From Chara braunii (Eukaryota > Streptophyta > Charophyceae > Charales > Characeae), in NCBI GenBank assembly GCA_003427395.1, contig BFEA01000039.1, forward strand, positions 3,146,012-3,210,011: DNA of 64,000 bases, written 5' to 3'. This document shows positions 62,601 through 64,000 of the stretch, piece after piece. The position numbers and the translations under genes were made by a program. The notes under the pieces were generated by a model. It had not been told where the DNA came from, made no database searches, and worked only from the letters and a program-made list of their open reading frames with translations. The stretch's first letter is position 1. Each line of letters begins with the position of its first letter.

Positions 62601-62723
62601 CTGCAGCAATATGTCAAGGAGGGTTATGTACTTGCTGGCTGCACATCAAGCGACTCTGATTCCTCCAGCCCTGCAAAAAGGACGAATGGACTTGTCAACG
62701 GGCATGCATACGCCATCCTGGAG
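33590..62723 (+). CDS. Giant tandem-calpain protein gene, 3' end outside the window
   Basis: Fourteen exons join in one frame: 33590-33901, 36875-38398, 40146-44531, 45907-48333, 49111-50303, 50708-50766, 51527-51709, 53094-53233, 53950-54135, 55234-55430, 56781-58163, 58539-58597, 62094-62279 and 62587-62723. All introns are GT-AG and phases agree. The sum is 12,372 bases, 4,124 codons, with no stop. Order: acidic region (1-3150 or so), CysPc domain with Cys3241, His3402 and Asn3422, calpain beta-sandwich domain (about 3471-3590), acidic linker, second CysPc domain with Ser3957 in place of Cys and His4118. Calpains are calcium-dependent cytosolic cysteine proteases. No membrane segments are seen, so it is not the land-plant membrane calpain DEK1. 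The ATG at 33590 follows an in-frame TAA (33572), with A at -3 and G at +4. Confidence 0.85.
34490..36300 (+). mobile_element. Decayed LINE remnant in intron 1
   Basis: The best-preserved part is a 176-codon open frame at 35744-36274 plus a frame-shifted piece just upstream. It has a zf-RVT-like cluster (VNGWLDKRHKEEG, then NHCLLECGIAQDLW) followed by LWVIWRVRC and a charged helical tail, the same arrangement as the LINE C-terminus on the minus strand near 19 kb. The upstream part is full of stops. A 50-bp duplication lies near 34950-35050. I found no A tail or target-site duplication, so both limits are approximate. Confidence 0.65.
35331..35450 (+). repeat. 40-bp tandem repeat x3
   Basis: Units at 35331-35370, 35371-35410 and 35411-35450 start AGATGTAAAGTAGACCCAAT and are almost identical. 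As 40 is not a multiple of three, the repeat shifts frame and further breaks the LINE remnant that holds it. Confidence 0.9.
36875..38398 (+). CDS. Calpain gene exon 2, acidic module A
   Basis: It adds 508 residues (about 105-612), starting GGELEARVDAG after an AACGAGCAG acceptor and ending SAFVKQ before GTGTGTG; both ends are phase 0. Composition is dominated by Glu, Val, Ala, Ser, Pro and Asp, with very few Trp, Tyr or Cys, so it is probably disordered. Its segment SDPGLEVPALP ... VSQADV ... SLSGEP ... AVESST matches a segment of exon 4 in order, so the two exons share an ancestral module. Confidence 0.8.
38399..40145. other. Intron 2
   Basis: No inserted gene is seen. A short GA run lies at about 39931-39948 and a 48-bp duplication (GTTTTGTCATTT(G/A)ATTTTATTG) at about 39955-40050, directly before the acceptor of exon 3. 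A 139-codon plus-strand frame at 39119-39538 has no recognisable domain. Confidence 0.6.
40146..44531 (+). CDS. Calpain gene exon 3, nine acidic repeats in one 4.4-kb exon
   Basis: The exon encodes 1,462 residues (about 613-2074), phase 0 at both ends. Nine tandem repeats start at 40632, 40989, 41334, 41682, 42036, 42369, 42729, 43077 and 43428, and a tenth start at 43761 is followed by unrelated sequence. Each is 111-120 residues and follows the order EPS(V/I)HPSEEGAKLEHTLEE, then ARPELTDVPSSPSDGEAGSEA, then a NHGYHEELVSEAV block, then a variable acidic tail. Conserved His-Pro, Leu-Glu-His-Thr and Gly-Tyr-His-Glu-Glu-Leu positions stand out in an otherwise acidic sequence. I know no named domain like it. 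Binding or spacer function is inference only. Confidence 0.85.
44532..45906. other. Intron 3
   Basis: No gene is seen. The stretch at about 45160-45330 is very C-rich on the plus strand. The rest is unique-looking sequence without recognised elements. Confidence 0.6.
45907..48333 (+). CDS. Calpain gene exon 4, acidic module B
   Basis: It encodes 809 residues (about 2075-2883), phase 0 at both ends, from GNEVPSAVVLEPE to TSTWMSQ. Composition is like exon 2. A segment with VSDPGLEML, VSQAEA, HPMEEHD, LSGEPVAQV and AVESSTGGV is collinear with exon 2, which indicates exon duplication with later divergence. No catalytic or membrane feature is seen. Confidence 0.8.
48576..49046 (+). repeat. Duplications in intron 4
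   Basis: An 89-bp tandem duplication (48576-48664, 48665-48753; AGCATGC start) is followed by a diverged duplication of about 120 bp (about 48754-48876 and 48926-49046), sharing ATCCATGAATATA and AAGGCTCGAAGAGCAGA. The second copy runs up to about 65 bases before exon 5. No coding role is seen. Confidence 0.85.
49111..50303 (+). CDS. Calpain gene exon 5, acidic linker and start of active CysPc domain
   Basis: It starts in phase 0 (GVEYEPAS) and ends in phase 2 inside the AGG codon of FFKSGR. About 300 acidic linker residues precede the protease. The calpain segment includes LYEGKIEPGDIKQGFLGDC, so the catalytic Cys lies in the GDCWFLSA motif (codon 50182-50184, residue 3241), with AEFPGLVENVF and the strand YKLRFFKSGR after it. 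All are hallmarks of calpain subdomain PC1. The Cys makes this unit potentially active. Confidence 0.92.
50708..50766 (+). CDS. Calpain gene exon 6
   Basis: A 59-bp exon between TTTTGTAG and GTGAGTG. It encodes WVSVAVNSNVPSKEGQPIY, the calpain beta strand and loop after KLRFFKSGR. Exon 12 in the second calpain unit has the same length and phases. Confidence 0.9.
51527..51709 (+). CDS. Calpain gene exon 7
   Basis: 183 bp, from TTCTCAG to GTACGTC. It encodes MWVMLLEKAYAKLHGSYK, the most conserved calpain helix, then ALQDLTGAPC and KFKKLEETTG. It belongs to subdomain PC1/PC2 of the active unit. Phases match exon 13. Confidence 0.93.
51710..53093. other. Intron 7 with duplication and CA/GA microsatellite
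   Basis: A 69-bp tandem duplication (about 52109-52246; ATCAAATGGTTTCATAATAT) and a compound (CA)n(GA)n array (52780-52843) are present. No gene is seen. Confidence 0.7.
53094..53233 (+). CDS. Calpain gene exon 8, catalytic His
   Basis: 140 bp. It encodes FWSLMKDYDGRGYLMAACT and, near the end, SGLVNGHAYTVIK; His in GHAY (codon 53213-53215, residue 3402) is the second catalytic residue. The Cys-to-His spacing of 161 is close to that of well-studied animal calpains. The exon ends in phase 0. Confidence 0.93.
53950..54135 (+). CDS. Calpain gene exon 9, catalytic Asn
   Basis: 186 bp, phase 0 on both sides. It encodes HQLVNVRNPWGKFEWGGAW with Asn3422 (codon 53989-53991) completing the triad, then DGSFWMAYHDFKQ, the end of the CysPc domain. 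A decayed second copy of this exon and its downstream flank lies at about 54466-54700. Confidence 0.93.
54466..54700 (+). pseudogene. Decayed duplicate of the Asn-bearing calpain exon
   Basis: The sequence retains ATCCCTGGGGAAAATTTGAG and CCCGAGGTCAAGGCTGATTT, matching exon 9, and continues into intron sequence GGTTTGGAAGTATATTTCAC, matching the flank after exon 9. The Asn codon is changed (reads YDIPG instead of RNPWG), part of the exon is lost, and a stop follows at LDSWMVAS. Between exon 9 and this copy, a unit of about 46 bp with TTTCAAAAAGG is repeated about four times (about 54296-54440). Confidence 0.85.
54992..55140. mobile_element. Small MITE-like hairpin element in intron 9
   Basis: Long imperfect inverted arms: TACTTCCCCCAAATATAATG then TACGGTCATT (55001-55030) against the complement of ATGACCGTATGCTCTATTTG then GGGGAAGACGGTAG (about 55100-55135). 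The outermost bases are TGCAG and CTGCA. The element is about 150 bp with no coding capacity. GGGGGAAGACGGTAGG recurs at about 59880, suggesting a family. Confidence 0.55.
55234..55430 (+). CDS. Calpain gene exon 10, start of beta-sandwich domain
   Basis: 197 bp, from TTCATCAG to GTAAGGA, phase 0 to phase 2. It encodes CQFDNRDICRTGDTAHL, then FKLEVTERTHAFLGLHQED, the classical strands of the calpain domain III (C2-like) sandwich after CysPc. In calpains this domain contacts the protease core and membranes or calcium; that role is inferred here. It joins exon 11 in frame as PRLLGAP. Confidence 0.88.
55431..56780. other. Intron 10 with a dispersed three-copy repeat
   Basis: Three diverged copies of about 60-70 bp with TATCT(G/T)(G/C)C and GTAGT(G/A)TG(G/A)TGAG(G/C)TCCTAAA lie at about 55695, 55905 and 56340. 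No gene is seen. Confidence 0.65.
56781..58163 (+). CDS. Calpain gene exon 11: end of beta-sandwich, acidic linker, start of pseudo-CysPc domain
   Basis: It encodes about 461 residues. First the remaining sandwich strands (LKIGFYLVNEKKVLTAKK, EPGFYSVVVKG and RRFVFTVHSDNPV), then an acidic Glu/Pro/Val linker, then the second calpain start. The active-site block reads GILEDSWFLSAVG: Ser (codon TCC, 58042-58044, residue 3957) replaces Cys and Glu replaces Gly two residues earlier. The rest (AEFPGLIERVF and FRLRFFKSGR) is well preserved. This domain should lack cysteine-protease activity. The exon ends in phase 2, exactly like exon 5. Confidence 0.9.
58539..58597 (+). CDS. Calpain gene exon 12
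   Basis: 59 bp, from CCATGCAG to GTGCGTT. It encodes YVTVAVSSKLPAKDGRLVY. It is the counterpart of exon 6 with identical length and phases. Confidence 0.9.
59071..60249. mobile_element. GC-rich TIR-like element in intron 12, tentative
   Basis: The left end reads CTAGGCTGGGCC (59071) and the right end is the complement of CTAGGCTGGTCC (to 60250), with GC-rich CCGCCCGG-type sequence inside both. CTAG may be the duplicated target. The interior has a GAA array (about 59367-59570), a TC array (59571-59627) and GC-rich sequence. GCTAGGCTACC with CCCGGCCGGGCC recurs near 63840, suggesting a related copy. No transposase is seen. Confidence 0.4.
60999..61622 (-). mobile_element. tRNA-derived SINE with 14-bp target-site duplication
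   Basis: The element reads on the minus strand. Its head has RNA polymerase III boxes: A box TAGCTCAGTTGG (complement of 61600-61611) and B box GGTTCAATCCC (complement of 61557-61567). An A tail is at the other end (plus-strand T run 60999-61014). TCTTTGAGCAATCT flanks both sides perfectly (60985-60998, 61623-61636). At about 624 bp it is long for a SINE. Near the tail, TTAAACCACCAGTACTT (61016-61032) has a perfect inverted copy at 61157-61173. An N lies at 61050. Confidence 0.92.
62094..62279 (+). CDS. Calpain gene exon 13
   Basis: 186 bp, from GATGCAG to GTGAGTG. It encodes GELWVSILEKGYAKLHGSYG, then AFQDLTGVPC and AKFKKLEAEG. It is the counterpart of exon 7 with the same phases and one extra codon. 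The conserved helix is preserved despite the missing catalytic Cys. Confidence 0.92.
62587..62723 (+). CDS. Calpain gene exon 14, His of the second unit
   Basis: 137 bp, from TTTGGCAG to GTAGGTT. It encodes FWSLLQQYVKEGYVLAGCT and NGLVNGHAYAILE. The His is kept (codon 62703-62705, residue 4118), 161 residues after Ser3957, the same spacing as in unit one. It ends in phase 0. The following exon, expected to carry the RNPWG-type Asn motif, is not in the last 1.3 kb. Confidence 0.92.
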
Positions 62724-62781
62724 GTAGGTTTCAAGCACTCACATATGCGGATGGATCTTTATTTCTCCACCCCGTGTTCCG

Positions 62782-62786
<5 letters not shown>

Positions 62787-62857
<71 letters not shown>
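62787..62857 (+). repeat. (TC)n microsatellite in intron 14
   Basis: About 71 bases of alternating TC shortly after the donor of exon 14. Confidence 0.95.
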
Positions 62858-62863
<6 letters not shown>

Positions 62864-63299
62864 CTGTTGTTAGTATGTGTGTGGACCTTCGTTAACCAGT
62901 ATTCTCATCATGGTGGTGTCAACACTCCCAAGATATGTTTCATGTCGTTGCCACACGTGGTTAACGGGGGAACCCCAGTTTCAGCTCCTGAGTAACAGGT
63001 CCAAAACTGAAATTAGGGTTTGGAGGTGAAATTTTATGTTGTTTTTTTTTTTTGCCTGTTTTTGTCTTACTTCAAGATTGTTGTGTACCGAATTTGGTCT
63101 CATTTGGAGCACTGGAAGTTCCTCTGATAACAGTGATAAGACCATTTCCAAAACCGCTGAAAATTCTGAAAATTGAAAATTCGCTGAATCCGAAATGTGG
63201 CTGGCTATTCCCAGTGATCCCCTTCCACGACGAGCTTGAGTCTTCGCAGCGAGTTCTTCACTACGAGTATCTTAATTACAAGCGATTAAAAAGTATCTA

Positions 63300-63735
63300 A
63301 ATTACAAGTGATTAAAAAGTTATCTATTTTTTATGGTAATCTGCCTGTTCAAAAAGTAGCAAAAAAAACGTATACTTATTTAGACAAACAAAAGAGTTTG
63401 TTATTATTAATGGAGAAAAGATTGGACATTCTTCTTGTACTCTTGCTCCCGAAACTCTTTCATAAAATTCTAACCATTTTTCTCGTTCTTCAAAAGCCCA
63501 AAGAAAAGTGGTTAATGCTCCTACATCCACATTCTGGGTCCCTATGGAATTTCCACCACATAGCATGGGTGGTTAATGCAAGTAGATGATTTAAGATCCG
63601 GGTAATCTCACAAAATAACACTCGTACATATTGAGCTCGTAATGGTACTTCACAATTACAAAGTTTTTCTACAGCTAAAGAATAAGCATGTTCCTGTGCC
63701 ATCATAGAAACATAATCTACATTCAAGGGCACTTT
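63300..63735 (-). pseudogene. nad7: Nuclear copy of mitochondrial nad7 (NUMT), broken
   Basis: Minus-strand translation gives [20 protein letters not shown] and [21 protein letters not shown], then, in another frame, [20 protein letters not shown] and [13 protein letters not shown] dehydrogenase subunit 7 of respiratory complex I. Between HAM and DVGA sits an extra 31 bases (63528-63558) that break the frame. Similarity to the coding sequence runs from about 63437 to 63734; A+T-rich sequence to about 63300 may be mitochondrial intron. The gene's start and end are absent. It lies in an intron of the calpain gene, and an assembly chimera must be excluded. Confidence 0.85.
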
Positions 63736-64000
63736 TGCCTTACTGTTTCACCCTGTTTTTATGTTTTGTTTTCGTTTTTTTTAATGGTTTGTTAATATGG
63801 TGTGCACTCTATTGAATGATGGAATTTTTGGTTAAAAAGCTAGGCTACCAGAGTGGCCCGTGGTCACTTGCCCGGCCGGGCCAAAAAAATAAAAATAATG
63901 AAATAAAAACTTAAAATTTAAAAACAAATATTTTATAATTTTTCTTCTTTTATTTAAATTATTTTTTATTTTAAATTTGGTAATTTCGATATGACATGAG
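63736..64000. other. Intron 14 continuation, A+T-rich end
   Basis: A GC-rich CCCGGCCGGGCC palindrome at about 63871-63882, preceded by GCTAGGCTACC, resembles the ends of the element at 59071. The last 120 bases are A+T-rich with no recognised feature. Confidence 0.5.

Overview
This looks like nuclear DNA of a green-lineage (streptophyte) eukaryote. The evidence is a U6 snRNA sequence of plant type, a nuclear copy of plant-type mitochondrial nad7, GT-AG introns, plant-type Ty3/gypsy, LINE and SINE elements, and abundant GA, GAA and CA microsatellites. A large-genome charophyte such as Chara fits best, but the sequence alone does not prove the species.

From 1 to about 33.5 kb I find no intact host protein gene. 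This part is transposon and repeat territory. It holds a TIR DNA transposon (2450-3572), a U6 snRNA-like copy (4568-4656), a second U6 5' fragment (11937-11977), a 134-bp LINE 3' end with target-site duplication (15588-15721), and a nested block. In the nested block a 5'-truncated LINE on the minus strand (18371-29437, 13-bp duplication at both ends) is split by a complete but decayed gypsy element (19598-28165) with two LTRs, primer-binding site, gag-pol remnants and polypurine tract. A 38/43-bp minisatellite has grown inside its integrase.

From 33590 to beyond the right edge runs one giant plus-strand gene. I assemble 14 exons that join in one open frame of 4,124 codons, still open at the last exon found. 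Exons 1-5 encode a very long acidic Glu/Val/Ala/Pro/Ser-rich region, including nine tandem repeats of 111-120 residues in a single 4.4-kb exon. A complete calpain CysPc domain follows with Cys, His and Asn in place, then a calpain-type beta-sandwich domain. A second acidic linker leads into a second CysPc domain in which the catalytic Cys codon is Ser. Exon lengths and phases repeat between the two calpain units, so the second arose by duplicating a multi-exon block. The third catalytic exon of unit two and the gene's end lie outside the window.

The introns of this gene carry a LINE tail, a decayed copy of the Asn-bearing calpain exon, a small MITE-like hairpin, a GC-rich TIR-like element, a tRNA-derived SINE with a perfect 14-bp target-site duplication, and near the right edge a nad7 mitochondrial insertion. 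A plausible reading, which is inference, is a cytosolic calcium-type protease scaffold: a long acidic arm carrying one active protease and one pseudoprotease module.
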